From contig JAHBMJ010003231.1 in assembly GCA_018398765.1 (NCBI GenBank), forward strand, positions 24,133-88,132: a stretch of 64,000 nucleotides of DNA, written 5' to 3'. Made by a program: the position numbers and the translations under genes. The stretch's first letter is position 1. The number at the start of each line of letters is the position of its first letter. Positions 1 through 10,852 of this stretch are shown piece by piece. Under the pieces are notes generated by a model. That model searched no databases and was not told the origin of the DNA. It saw only the letters and a program-made list of their open reading frames with translations. Source of the stretch: Chromera velia (Eukaryota; Sar; Chromeraceae).

Positions 1-29
1 ATGTTGACAGCTGGTTTCCTTCTGTTGCC

Positions 30-600
30 TGCAGCTCTACCGCCACCTTCATTGCCTTCTGCGCCGCCAACATGTCTCTGTTCTTTCTCCTTCTTTCTGA
101 CGAGATGCGCTCTGTCCAGAGCTAGGTCCAGAGTGCCGCTGAGGTTCTTCTGAAGACCGTTTCGCAGTCCAAGTGCCTTGTTCCCGACTATTGCGCTGCC
201 CAGCTTGTCGGTAAGGGTCTCCTGAAGCCCGTTTTGGAGTCGAAGTCTCTCGTTGCCAACAGCCTCCCCCACCAAGTCATTTCCAACGTCCTCTCTGCTT
301 GCGAGTCTTCCAAGGACTAGCAGGCAAAGCAGGGTGCCCTCACCTTCTTTTCTAGCCTTGCCACGGGCACCGGACCTGCCTGAGACGCTGCCTTACTCTT
401 GTCGGCAACAGGGATATCGCCCCTTTCGTTCCTTCTGTGGCTTCGTGCATCGTGAACCCCGAAGAGACTGAAGACTGCAGCCTTGAGGAGGGCCAGAGCT
501 TTTCTACCAACTCCAGCAGCGAAAAAGAAGCCTTTTACAGACATCAAAAGCGCGTCAAAAGCACTCAAACTGCACACCTACAGGAAAGGTCAGAATGAGG
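30..600 (+). pseudogene. Decayed eEF3-like HEAT-repeat fragment
   Basis: A protein-like reading frame runs from about 30 to 383 but is cut by TAG at 123-125, TAG at 318-320 and TGA at 381-383. Resemblance then continues in another frame from about 395 and stops at about 597. The best segment (about 395-475) reads as GNRDIAPFVPSVASCI followed by NPEE. It lines up residue by residue with the DIERFIPSLIQCIADP stretch in the N-terminal HEAT region of translation elongation factor 3 (eEF3), the ribosomal ATPase of fungi and many algae. The upstream frame fits the preceding HEAT helices, with part of the middle missing. Three stops plus a frameshift in about 570 bases indicate a dead copy. No ABC cassette is present. 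The family assignment rests on one short segment, so Gcn1, which shares these HEAT repeats, is an alternative. Confidence 0.45.
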
Positions 601-2515
601 CACAGTCAGTGTTTTGTCTGCTAGTTTTCGTTTCTTTTCTCCCATACGTTTTCCATTTGATTTGAGAGAGGGTCGCGTGACTGATTTTGGCGGCTTCCTG
701 ATTAAGTCCCTCGCTTGTCCCGACCTCTCGCATGATTGAGTTTGCTTCCGGAGTTGGGGTTGGGGTTCTGGACGCTCGTTCGCACGCCGCGCCGCGGCGG
801 TGGCCGAGTTAGTAAGGCCTCCGAATAAGTCCGAAAGCGCAAGCCTCCCGTGTACTCGAAGGGGCGAGCCAAGTAGTGGTGACGCTGCTTGAACGCAACT
901 CTTTTTCCAGTTAGGGGCTGCTGGCCATACGGAGGAACATGAAGAAGGGGGGTGAGGGGGAGGGGTTAGAGGTTTAGAACGCGACTGCTGTGTCTCATTC
1001 TGGGGCGACTCTTTGTGTCGTTTGCAGCGAGGTGGCGCCGCACTTCAAGGACAAGAAAGCAAAGAAGGAGAAGAAGAAGGGCGAATCGGATGCTCAGCCC
1101 GCGGAACCCTCTGCATGTGTACAAGTTCCTTCCTGCTCTTCCTCCTCCTCAAACAACGCGTTACCTGGGAACTAGCGTTTAGACTGGTCTGTTTGTCTCT
1201 CTGTCTCTCTGTCCGTATTTATACATCTGTCTGTCCATCTGTCTATCTATCGATCTGTCTGTATATGTTTTTCTCTCTCCTTCATCTCTCTGTGTGTGTG
1301 CATCTTCACATTTCCATGTGCCTGTGGCAATCACTCTCTTCTCCTAGCTGGACCGTCACGCCCCTCTCCTTTCCTTCTTTTTCTTTTCTGTGTCAGCTTT
1401 TCTGTCTCCTTCTCTCCCTAGTTGGAGATTCGATCAGTGAATGGATCGATCATTGCAGAGCTAGGTTAACGTGCGCGTACTGTACTCTTGTCTTGGTGTA
1501 GTTTCAGCCTGTGTTCCCTTCCTCTCATCTTCCTCTCCTCGGACGTGCATTCGTTCATGCAGCTAGAAGAGATGTTGGAAAAAGAATCGCATGGGTGGGG
1601 GGAGGAGGGAGCTTCAGTCACGCCGTCCCCTCCGGCGCTTGTGCGCCTTTGCCTTCAAAGTCACCGAGAAAGTCACGTACTCGAATTTTCCGATTATTTT
1701 CGATGTTTTCAAAAACTCATGAATTAATTTTCTCCTCCTATAGCTACAGTCACGTACAGTGTATGCGGTAGTAAGTGGCAATATTAGTCATCATCATAAT
1801 TATTAAACAATATATGATCATATCTAGGATCACATTTTTTTAGACGTTTTCACTCATTTATAATTATACGTTTAAAAATCATTCAAAATTTTATGTAGTC
1901 TTAGGATAGAGTCCGATAGACTATAGGATTTGTCACTTGTGTTCCGGATGCTTTTAAATATGTTTAAAAATTTGTATAGGTTTAATTTCATTAACTAAAT
2001 CGTTAACAAAATTTTATACCTCTCTTGATCTAATTTATTTTAAAAATTATTTATCTTGTTAATTGTTATTTATTCAATTATTTATAAATTTACTAGTGAT
2101 TTTATTTGTTTACTCTAACTCCGAGTCACTTTAGTAATTTAGAATTATTAAGGTGTAATAACACTGTAACCTTGATGTTGTATCATAAAATTTATATAAT
2201 ATGCTGATATTATACTCTATAATAAGAAATTAGTTCGTTAATTCAACCTACAGTGCCTGTGTTGACTTGCCGAACGCTAGACGGGGTAGTAGATGCGGCG
2301 GCGCCTAGTGGCCTAGGGCGGTGCTTAATCATGATCCGATCGAGATAGCATACTAGTATGATGATGATGAGGATAAGATAAAATAGGATATGGGATTCTA
2401 TGATCCGAGAATCTCCGCAGTTCAGTGCCAGATATCGACTTGCTAAAAAAAATTATAAAGCCTTATGCAGGAAAACTAACTTTAAAAAGCTGGACGAACG
2501 AGGAGTATGGAACAT
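601..2515. other. Intergenic region, T-rich then strongly AT-rich
   Basis: No supported gene. About 1190-1420 is pyrimidine-rich with TCTG/TCTA runs. A short Lys-rich frame (990-1175) follows a TTTGCAG acceptor-like site and might be a relic exon of the pseudogene upstream, but this cannot be shown. From about 1730 to 2250 base composition drops sharply to AT-rich sequence without long frames, unlike the flanking gene sequence. Confidence 0.5.
793..880 (+). other. tRNA-like element (degenerate tRNA or SINE head)
   Basis: TGGCCGAGTTAG at 801-812 matches the RNA polymerase III A box of serine/leucine tRNAs, and a weaker B-box-like GTACTCGAAGG follows about 50 bases later. The flanks do not form a 7-bp acceptor stem, so this is not an intact tRNA. 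A tRNA-derived retroposon or tRNA relic is the likeliest reading. Confidence 0.3.
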
Positions 2516-5500
2516 TCAATCTGATCTCCCTTTAACGTGCCCCCGCTCCTGTCGCACCGAGAAAGGTGGGGGATAGTCCTCAAGCCTGGAAAGAGGAATA
2601 TTAGACAACGATGTCCGTACAGGGGATGCGGGGGAGGCTGTATTCCTGAAATGGCGCAATTCGTGCAGTGCGGCTTCCGGCTTTCCCGACTCCCCCCTCT
2701 TTGATATTTTAGGCTTGTCGACAGGAAAGGGAAGCGTCGGGGTGACAGGAACGGTCCGTGAGACTCTTACAGGAGAGAGAGAGAGGCTCATAGTACTTGG
2801 AGACCTTCCGCGGAGTTCCCTAAGTTTAGAAAACAGCTTCTCGTTCTCCCTCTCCACAACCACCAAAGCCAGAGAGAAGTTACTGATGCGGCTTTCATAC
2901 GCACGCAGACTGGCAAGTGACGCTCGCGTGACTGCTCGGTATTTCGCAAGAGAGTGGTGAAGTTTGTCGCAGGAAATTGGAGCAACCGACTCTCCCAATC
3001 TTGCAAACTCTGTTTCGAGTTCGCGTACGTCCAACGAGAGTCTTCGGAGCTGAGCACCCCACACACCCCTCAATCCTGCAGTTGGTGACTTCACCATTGG
3101 TATCACCCCTGACCCTGCAGGGCGCTCACGTCCCTGGCGGTCGCTGCTGGAAGAAGAGCTTCCGGTCGCGTGTTCACGATCTGTGGCGGGACGGTTAGCT
3201 GGCATCAGGGGTGATGCAACAGGGGTGGAGATGGGTTGCTTTGTGAGACAGGAAAGAGACAGTCTGAAAAGTTGAGCCTCGGCTTCTTCTCTCAGCATTC
3301 TCTCTGTTTGTCGTTTCTCTGCCTCTCTCATCAAATCCCCCCTAAGCCTTTCGGCCTCCAGACTAAAGACTTCTCCCTCTGCGTGCACCCGCCCCCTCTC
3401 ACTCTCTAACTGCTGCTTTTCTGCACTCACAGTATCCCTCTCTACAGTGACTGCAGCAAGCCTCTTTTGGAGGAGAGATATGTCTTCGTCGAGGTGAGCT
3501 GCTCTCTCAGGCAGCTGAACAGTGCCCTCTTGAAGTGCCACTTTCTCTGCTGCTTCTGCCTCTACTGCTCGTTGGAGGGCATGGCACTGTTCATGCAGCG
3601 AGACGACTTCTTTTCTCGCACCTCTGAGGGACTCCTGTGAAGCCACCAACTCCTTCTCCATTCGCTCGCAAGCGGCGGTCTTGTCTTCTGCAACCCTCTG
3701 TGTCGAGGCTAGAGATGCCTGCGCACTGATGAGCTCAGACTTGAGCCTTTCTGCGCCGTCTCTTGCCTCTCTGACTGATATCTCTGCCCTCATTAGGCTC
3801 GCTTCTGAGCTCTCTAGCTTTCCTCTCAAGCTTTGCATCTCAGACTCATGCCGCTTTTGTGCGGCAGCGGCAGCCTCTTGGGTTCCTCTGAGCTCGGCTG
3901 TCCTCGACTGTTCGGCTGCCCTCGCCTCTCTCAGGGAGGCTTCAAGTGATTCTAATGCCTGTAGACTGGAGGCACGGACTGAACCGAGCTCTGTCAGAAG
4001 GCTGCTCTTCTCGGCTTCTGCATTCTCAAGAGAGACCTGAAGGCGGTGCATTCGGGTTTGGGATTCGGCGAGGGTTTCGGAGAGTGAGGCGGTCTCTGAG
4101 TTCAGAGCGTCGAGACTGCGGGAGAGGAGGCGTGCTTCCTCTTGGCGTGCTGCTGCAGACCGTCTCTCTGTCTCTAACTCACTTGCCAGCCTTTGGCATT
4201 CTGAGGTCGACTCTGCAAGCTGAAGGGCTGCGAGTCTTTGATCGGACTCTGCGGTTTGGAGTGCTGTGCGGAGGGCGGAGAGGGTCCCCTCAAGATCTGA
4301 AATCTCCACAAGCTTTGCACCGACATGATCAGACAGAGCAGATGCGCGACCTTCGGGGTCATGGACAGTCGCTGGGCCTTCTTCTAATTGTACTGTCGCT
4401 TCTCCCTGCAAAGTCCTTTCAAATGGTGCGTCCATCTGCTCAGCTTTTTGGAGGGAGACGGAGACACGACCTCGGTCTGACGCCTCTCTTGCCTGTTCAA
4501 CTTCCTCCGTCTGTCTTGCCGGCCCCCCATGAAGAGTTTCAATGGACCTCTCTGCTGAGGCTAGGCCAGCTCGACACCTTGAGAGCTCCCCCTCTAATGT
4601 TCGCACAGACGTCTCTAGTCTCTGGCCTTCTTCACGGGAGACGGATGGACTCTGTTGGGTTTCTTTGAGTTCAAGTTCTAGGGTCGAGGCTGTTGCCTCC
4701 ATCTGAAGAATGCGCTGCTCGAGTTGTGCGCTTTGCTGGTTGGCCCCTGATAACAGATTCTCTAACTCTCTGACCCTTTCCCCCCCTTCTTCTAGTGCCC
4801 TTTTCAGTTGCCCCCCTTCCTCGATGGCGGCGTCTCTCTCTGCTTCCACCTCAGACAATCGACTTTGCAAGTGCTTAATGTCCTGCTGTCTCTCTTCTGT
4901 ACGTTCTTCGAGACTGCGTCTGTGGGCCTCTAATTGGCTTTTTCCATCAGCCAATCGACTGTCCGCTTTAGGAAGGGCAGCTTCGACTTTTAGCATGCCG
5001 CGCTCATTCTGTATATCCTCCAAATGTGTCTCAAGACTGGTGGAGACACGAGCAGAGAGCGCGGTGAGCTCTTCTTCTTTTGCCCTCAACTTCCCTTCCA
5101 ACCCATCCCGACTTTCACTCTCCCTCTCTCGCGCTTTCTTAACCTCTTCCTTTGCGCTGTCTCTCTCTGCAATTACTTCAGAGAGCTTTTTCTGGAGATG
5201 GTTGATCTCCTGTGCTCTCTCGTCTGATAACATCTCCAAACGTTTTTTGTCAGACTCCAGCTCGCTCTTCTCCTCTGCCAATCGGTTCTTCTCCTCAATC
5301 AGGCGGCTCTTGTCTGCACCCAAGGCCGCCAAATCTCCCTCGCCCTCTCTGAGAGAAGACTCAAGGGCAGCCAACCGAGACAAAGCACTTGACAGTTCTG
5401 TGTCTTTGCTTGCCAAGAGCTCTTCGAGGGATTTTACTTTTTCGGCGGCTTGAATCATGTCCGCTTCCTTTCCCTTCAACTGGGCATCAAGCAACTCAGC

Positions 5501-7377
5501 CCGTGTTGTTGCCTCGCCGAGCTTCTCAAACGTTTCTTTTAATCTCCCCCCCAACGTTGCCGCTTTGTCCCTCAGTGTCGCGTATTCGCCATGTATCTCT
5601 TCCAACCTCTTTTCGAGACCCTCCGCTCTCGACGATGCGGTTGCGAGTGCTTCTTCTTTCTCCCTCAACTTCTGTTCAAATGCTTCCAACGCTTCTCTGC
5701 TCTCTTCCTGCTGTTTTTGAAGCTCTTGCAAGAGCGCTTCCGTCTCTTCTAGACGAGCTTTCTCTTTCGCACTCTCTTCCTCTGCCACGTCTCTCTCTCC
5801 CTTCACTTCTGCCAACTTTCTCTCTGCTTCCTCCAATTCCTGGATCTTCTCCTTCAACAGAGACTCGAGCTCCTTCTTGTCCTCCTCCAACCGACTGTCC
5901 TCCTCCATCAAGTCAGAGAGCTGAGCGACTGCCTCGTCTCGCTGCACGCAGCAGAAAGGAAGGGGGAGCAAGCAGAGCGGGAAATTGCGAAGCAAAAGAA
6001 ACACGCAATCACAGCAAATGAACTCAAAAGAGAACAATAAATATCTGTCATTGATTGTTTCCCAAAGCAAAGGAGGCAGGTACACAAGGAACACGTAGCC
6101 CGACAGGAACACCCTCGGCCTCCTGCCATCTGCACTATCTGCCTCTCATCCTGTCTACTTGCTAACGGGCAAGTTTCTGTGATAGCAAAAGAACAGATTG
6201 ATCAGCTTTCTGGCTGACTGGTTTGCAGTTGGGGTCACGGCAGAAAAGAACCTTCAGGGGTAGCATTGTGTGTGTGCTTCTTCAGGGGTAGCATTGTGGA
6301 GGCTGAGGAAAGAAAATCTGTTCACTGACCTCTTCCTTGACTGTTGTCATCTCGTTCTTCCCCGCCTGCTCTCCCTTCTCCAGCGGTGCTTTTAGCTCGG
6401 CCTCTTTTTGAGGAAGTTTCTCCTCCGCCCTTGCGAGGCAATTTTTTGTCTCTTGCAACTGTCGAGTGAGGGTCTCTATCATTTGGTCTCTCTCGTTCAG
6501 TCTGTTTTCCATCTCCTCTACCTCTTCCAAACGTTCAGTCTCCTCCAAATTTGTTTCGGCATTGCGGGCTGAAGCAGGTACAGCAGTGAGTGCCCCAGCG
6601 TTCTCTCTCAACTTTCCTTCCAATCGATCACGGCTCTCATTCTCCCTCTCTCGCGCTTTCTCAACCTCTTCTTTTGCGCTGTCTCTCTCTGCAATCGATT
6701 ACTTCAGAGAGCTTCTTCTGGAGATGGTTGATCTCCTGTGCCCTCTCGCCTGATACTATCTCCAAACGATTCTTTTCAGACTCCAGCTGGCTCTTCTCCT
6801 CTGCCAATCGGTTCTTCTCCTTAATCAGACGGCTCTTGTCTGCCTGCAAATCCGTCAAGTTTACCTCTTCTTTGGGCTCTTCAACGCTGCGTTTGCGTGC
6901 CTCAAACTGACTTTTTTCTTCCAGCAGGCGGTTCTTTTCCTCGTGCAAGGCTGCTAGCTTCCCCTCTTTCTCCTGCAGAGATGACTCGAGAGAGTCAAGA
7001 CGAGAGGCGGCATCGGACAACTCGGCATCTCTGCTTGCCAAGAGGTCCTCGAGGGTTTTGACTCTGGCGGCAGATTCAAGGTGTTCCGCTTCTTTTACCC
7101 TCAACTGAACGTCAAGGGACTCTACCCGTGTGGTCGCCTCACTCAAGCTGCCTTCTGTCTCTTTCAAACTTGCCTCTAGAGAAGTCAGTTGTGCTCTGAG
7201 GCTCCTGCACTCGCTCTCACTCTCTGCCAAACTCTTTTCGAGTCCGCATGCTCGAGAAACAGCTGCATCCAATTCCTCTTCCTTCTCCCTCATCTTCCGC
7301 CCCGAGTCATCCCGACTGTCACGCTCTCGTTCAGGGCGGCAACAAAAAAAACAGCAGGAAAAGTTCCGGTTCTTCAT
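2516..7377 (-). CDS. Large coiled-coil protein, internally duplicated, frame broken by 4-nt insertion
   Basis: Unrecognised. The proposed start is ATG at 7377. Coding runs 7377 to about 6700, then in a shifted frame 6699 to 6330. An intron lies at 6329-5942 (GTCAGTG donor, GTGCAG acceptor, phase 0), and the final exon is 5941-2516, about 1,490 residues in all. The sequence is almost entirely heptad-rich in Glu, Lys, Leu, Arg and Ala, a long coiled coil of filament, SMC or myosin-tail type without a head domain. The last 200 residues are Ser/Pro-rich. The stretch 6850-6690 repeats 5325-5168 nearly word for word (shared DKSRLI-EKNRLAEEKS and INHLQKKLSEVI). At 6695-6699 the upstream copy has four extra bases (CGAT) that shift the frame; without them the frame runs on cleanly. 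Either the gene is broken, the assembly is wrong there, or only the downstream part is expressed. The likely role is structural. Confidence 0.7.
5168..6850. repeat. Intragenic duplication, two copies about 1.52 kb apart
   Basis: The sequence around 6600-6850 is near-identical to that around 5080-5325, including a shared run at the QEINHLQKKL codons. More diverged similarity extends upstream in each copy. The intron of the coiled-coil gene lies between the copies, so the duplication is part of the gene's architecture. Confidence 0.7.
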
Positions 7378-7472
7378 GGCTTACACAGATCTACAAATTC
7401 GAAAAAGACGGATTCGAGCTTGCTCAACTTCGCAGAAAGCGTCCGTATTGGTGTGACTTTTCAGAGACGGGA

Positions 7473-7684
7473 TGCATGCATGCATGGGAAAGACGCCACA
7501 CCCTCTCGATGACCGTTTGTACAGTCGCGCCAAACACTGCAAGAAACGTGTGTGTCCAACTACAAATGCAGTTCTGGCACTCCAATTGATTCGATTGACA
7601 CAGCTTGCAGGAGCACTGTGGGAGAACACACACACAAACATGATTCAGTCTGACGCGCGTGCATGCATGACGCATGCATGCAGA
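7473..7684. promoter_or_regulatory. Cluster of TGCATGCA palindromes upstream of the coiled-coil gene
   Basis: TGCATGCATGCATG lies at 7473-7486, TGCATGCAT at 7660-7668 and GCATGCATGCAG at 7673-7684. That is about 95-310 bases upstream of the ATG at 7377. TGCATGCA is the known binding motif of an apicomplexan AP2 factor (AP2-EXP in Plasmodium), and TGCATGC is enriched in Toxoplasma promoters. A regulatory role here is inference. The same word also occurs inside introns (17683, 42053), so some copies may be simple repeats. Confidence 0.35.
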
Positions 7685-8079
7685 CTGTTTTCAATGCAAC
7701 GAAAGTGTGCTCGCGAATTTGCGCGCGCCCATCCTGTGGTTTCAAAATTTTGCGCAAATTAATTTGCATCGCAGTTAATCGCAGTATGATCGATCAATCA
7801 TGCATACGCCCAATTATTTCTCGCTTATCAAACAAGAAGAAACAAAGTATAGCGCAGTATCCAAAACTTAAAGTTCGTAACATGTTCACGTATCAGTTCG
7901 TAACATGAAGGAGGTTCCGTTTCTCAGTCGTGGCAAGTTCGTGTCGAATTCTCTTCAGTTGTTCGAGTGGTGCGTACAAAGGCAGCGCTACTTCATATGT
8001 TTCAGGAGAAAGGAGATGAAGGAGAAAACGGAATTAAGGTATCGTGGTCATGATTCCAAGTAGTAATTGGTTCTAACAT

Positions 8080-8329
8080 GGGGACATAAAAAAATTCTCG
8101 TATCCGATGGTGTCGGATAAAAAAGGGGGGGGGGGGTTACTAGCTCTGGATCATATCGGATATTCTAGTCGGACCCGGCCTTTTCCTTCGTAGACCGGCT
8201 AGGCCGAGGCGTCAAACCACGCCGGGGTATCGGATATCCCCTATTTNNNNNNNNNNNNNNNNNNNGGGGGGGGGGGGGTCAGTAAACGGTATCCAATAGC
8301 ATCGGATCCCATAATTTTTTTGTGTCCCC
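8080..8329. mobile_element. MITE-like element with about 40-bp inverted ends
   Basis: The left end from 8080 (GGGGACATAAAAAAATT, then ATCCGATG, then GGATA) is matched in reverse complement by the right end up to 8329 (GGGGACACAAAAAAATT, then ATCCGATG, then GGATA). About 40 bases match with few mismatches. The 250-bp interior has G runs and an assembly gap at 8247-8265, and no coding frame. Such a short element would depend on another element's transposase. I cannot define a target-site duplication, so the family is unknown. Confidence 0.55.
8247..8265. other. Assembly gap (19 N) beside a G run
   Basis: Nineteen N followed by about 13 G. Similar unresolved bases occur at 24451, 42124 and 52883-52894, each beside a G or C homopolymer. 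They are sequencing failures at homopolymers, not biology. Confidence 0.95.
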
Positions 8330-8580
8330 TGTTTTATGGTTTTCCAGCCTTTTATTTTTCCTTTTACAACGCGATTCACTTTAATTTGCTTCGCAGTTAA
8401 GTACGCAAGTTGATTCTTCCATCTTTTAATTCTCTTCAGCAATTTCTTTAATCTCTCATTCACTGACCAAATCTGAATGCGCTTGAGTCTTGTTCAGTCT
8501 ACAGTCTCTTCTTAGAGCTAGAAAATCGACAAGACTCGGACTTGCATATATGAACTGCCAGGAGCTAAGCTCCGCCGGCT

Positions 8581-8675
8581 TAGTCAACTCATTCATTCAT
8601 TCATTTATTCATTCATTTATTCATTTATTTATTTATTCATTCTTTCATTCATTGATTCATTCATTCATTCATCAG
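8581..8675. repeat. (ATTC)n microsatellite
   Basis: About 90 bases of ATTC/ATTT units with few interruptions, in intergenic sequence between the two inverted-repeat elements. Confidence 0.9.
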
Positions 8676-8762
8676 TGTTATAAATATTGCTAGTTTTCCG
8701 CCAATTACCGCCAACTATTGAGTACGTGGATCGATTAGTATGGATTAGCGCACAGGATAATG

Positions 8763-9355
8763 CTAGGGGGGGGTACTTCAGCCGGTTACACCATGGTTAC
8801 TGACCCTACACCCCCTCCCTTACAACGTGTGATATATACCCATCAGTTAAAAGTGCTGCCAATCGATTAGTTACGTTTGGTTACTCATAAAACTGGCTTC
8901 AATATTGTTAAACAATTATTAAGCTTATGGTTAAAAATGATAAAAAATGGTGTGTCACAGTCACTTTGCCCCCAAATCTCCCGGAACTGGGTAACCTGTA
9001 GTAACCTGTAACCTTTTCTGACCTCCCTTAAAAATGAAGTAACCTCCCTCAAGAAAAATTTAAACGTGTTCTAAACATCATTTTGAATGTTTTTAAAAGT
9101 TAAAAATTTGGTTGGTTACTGAGGCCAAAATGCTCGTAACCGGGTAACCTGTAACTTCTTTGTGTGACAAATATAAAAAGGGGGTAACCCAAAGTAACCA
9201 CATAGCCTACACTTCAAAAACATCAGATTTTGACGTAACTTGACCAGACGGAGCTCCAGGTTGCCGGACTAGCTCGCAAAAATATGTTTTTGTTCATATT
9301 TTATGTCATTTTGGGCTCAAAATCTACCATAACCTTCCAGAGTGCCCCCCCCTAG
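8763..9355. mobile_element. Non-autonomous hAT-like transposon with 8-bp target duplication
   Basis: The 593-bp element starts and ends with perfect inverted copies of CTAG followed by seven more G (11 bases identical). Weaker matches extend to about 27 bases, including a shared GGTTA block. It is flanked on both sides by the direct repeat GGATAATG (8755-8762 and 9356-9363), an 8-bp target-site duplication. An 8-bp duplication with TAGGG-type ends is typical of the hAT superfamily; P-type elements also make 8 bp. The interior has no transposase frame but carries many GTAACC/GGTTAC words in both orientations, like the subterminal transposase-binding repeats of hAT elements. Element and boundaries are seen directly; the family is inferred. 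Confidence 0.75.
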
Positions 9356-9595
9356 GGATAATGCCAATGGAATATAAGTCAAATTATTAGGAAGATGGCG
9401 GGAAGGCCCAAGGGCGGAACGTACGTATCAATCAATGATCACTCAATCAATCAAATATTAATAAATCATTTTTATAATGTTAATTCAACAAAAATAGACT
9501 GGAGACATCAGATTCTAGAGAAGAGGTTTTCATCCCGACTTCCTTTGAACAAAAATTCACTCACTTACTTACTCGCTCACTAACCCAGTCACTCA

Positions 9596-9612
9596 CTCTC
9601 TCTCTCTTTTAC

Positions 9613-9686
<74 letters not shown>

Positions 9687-9703
9687 ACGAACGCAAGAAA
9701 AAA

Positions 9704-9744
<41 letters not shown>

Positions 9745-9855
9745 ATGAAAGACAGAGAGAAAGAGAAAAAGAGAGAGAGGGAAAGAAAGAAAAAAAAAAG
9801 AAAGAAAGAAAGAAAGAAAGAAAGGCTATGTGTTTCTTCTTCTCCCTCCTTTTCG

Positions 9856-9891
<36 letters not shown>

Positions 9892-10473
9892 TACCATAGG
9901 TCTCTCCTTTTCTTCATATACACAACGGACAAAACAAAAAAGAGAGAAAGAGCAAAAGACAAAAGAACAAAGCAACGAATCAGACAACGTGGGCAGGGGG
10001 CCCGAAAGGTTAGAGTCAAGCGCCCCTTGACTCTACACCTCCCGATAGATTTTCACGCGATGACTGAGTTCAGACGTTACTCCTCTGCTGCTTCCACTCA
10101 AGACAAGAGAGAAAAGAAAGATAAAAGTGTACTGTACTTCAAACAAATACATACAACATAGCGGGAACTGGCACCATCATGTTCTTTAGACACGGGGGGG
10201 GGCGGGGGGGGGGAGAGAGCGCCCCTGCGGAGGGGAATTTTTTCTGATGCAGACAGACAGACGGACAGACAGACCGAAAGACAGACAGGCAGACGGAGAA
10301 AGAAACAAAAAAAAAAAAAGAAAGAAAGAAAGAAAGAAAGAAAGAAGCAAGGAAAGAAGGAATGAAGGGAAGAGGGACAAAAAAAAGAAAGAAGCAGAGA
10401 TGCAAGTAGAACGAAAGAAAAGAAGGAAAAAGGGAAGGAAGGAGAGGGAGAGAGAGAGGGAGAGAGGGACACA

Positions 10474-10522
<49 letters not shown>

Positions 10523-10665
10523 GCAGGCAGACAGACCCAAAGACTGATGGACTGACACTCACGACATAAACCACGCACGCTCACACACACATCCATATAC
10601 ACACATCCACACATGCACAATCCACATACACAAGACACGATACAGTACACAATACAGAATACGAA

Positions 10666-10720
<55 letters not shown>
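9596..10720. repeat. Dense microsatellite block
   Basis: Runs include (CA)n at 9616-9652, (GA)n at 9653-9740, (AAAG)n at about 9783-9826, (CAGA)n at 9856-9890, (ACAG)n at 10247-10290, (AAAG)n at 10317-10348, (AC)n then (GA)n at 10469-10521 and (AC)n at 10672-10718. Long Ser/Leu-, Arg/Lys/Glu- or Val/Cys-rich frames across this block are repeat artefacts. It lies just downstream of the methyltransferase stop codon. Confidence 0.9.
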
Positions 10721-10852
10721 ACACACACGACCTCTTTTCGTGGGTACTGAGACAGTGCTGAATGCGATAATGGGTGCACGTAACGCCGCATATTAAAACG
10801 TACGAGTACAGGTGGCACAAGGCTTCGCACGAAGTTCAGCGGAAGCAAAACT

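Noticed and set aside
3946-5453. Long + strand frames (240 and 247 codons) opposite the coiled-coil gene
   Set aside because: Glu/Lys/Leu-rich coiled-coil coding often leaves open Ser/Leu-rich antisense frames; no domain or splice support.
6693-6706. GTAATCGATTGCAG as a 14-nt intron that would explain the frameshift
   Set aside because: Far too short for splicing, and removing it does not restore the sequence seen in the duplicated copy.
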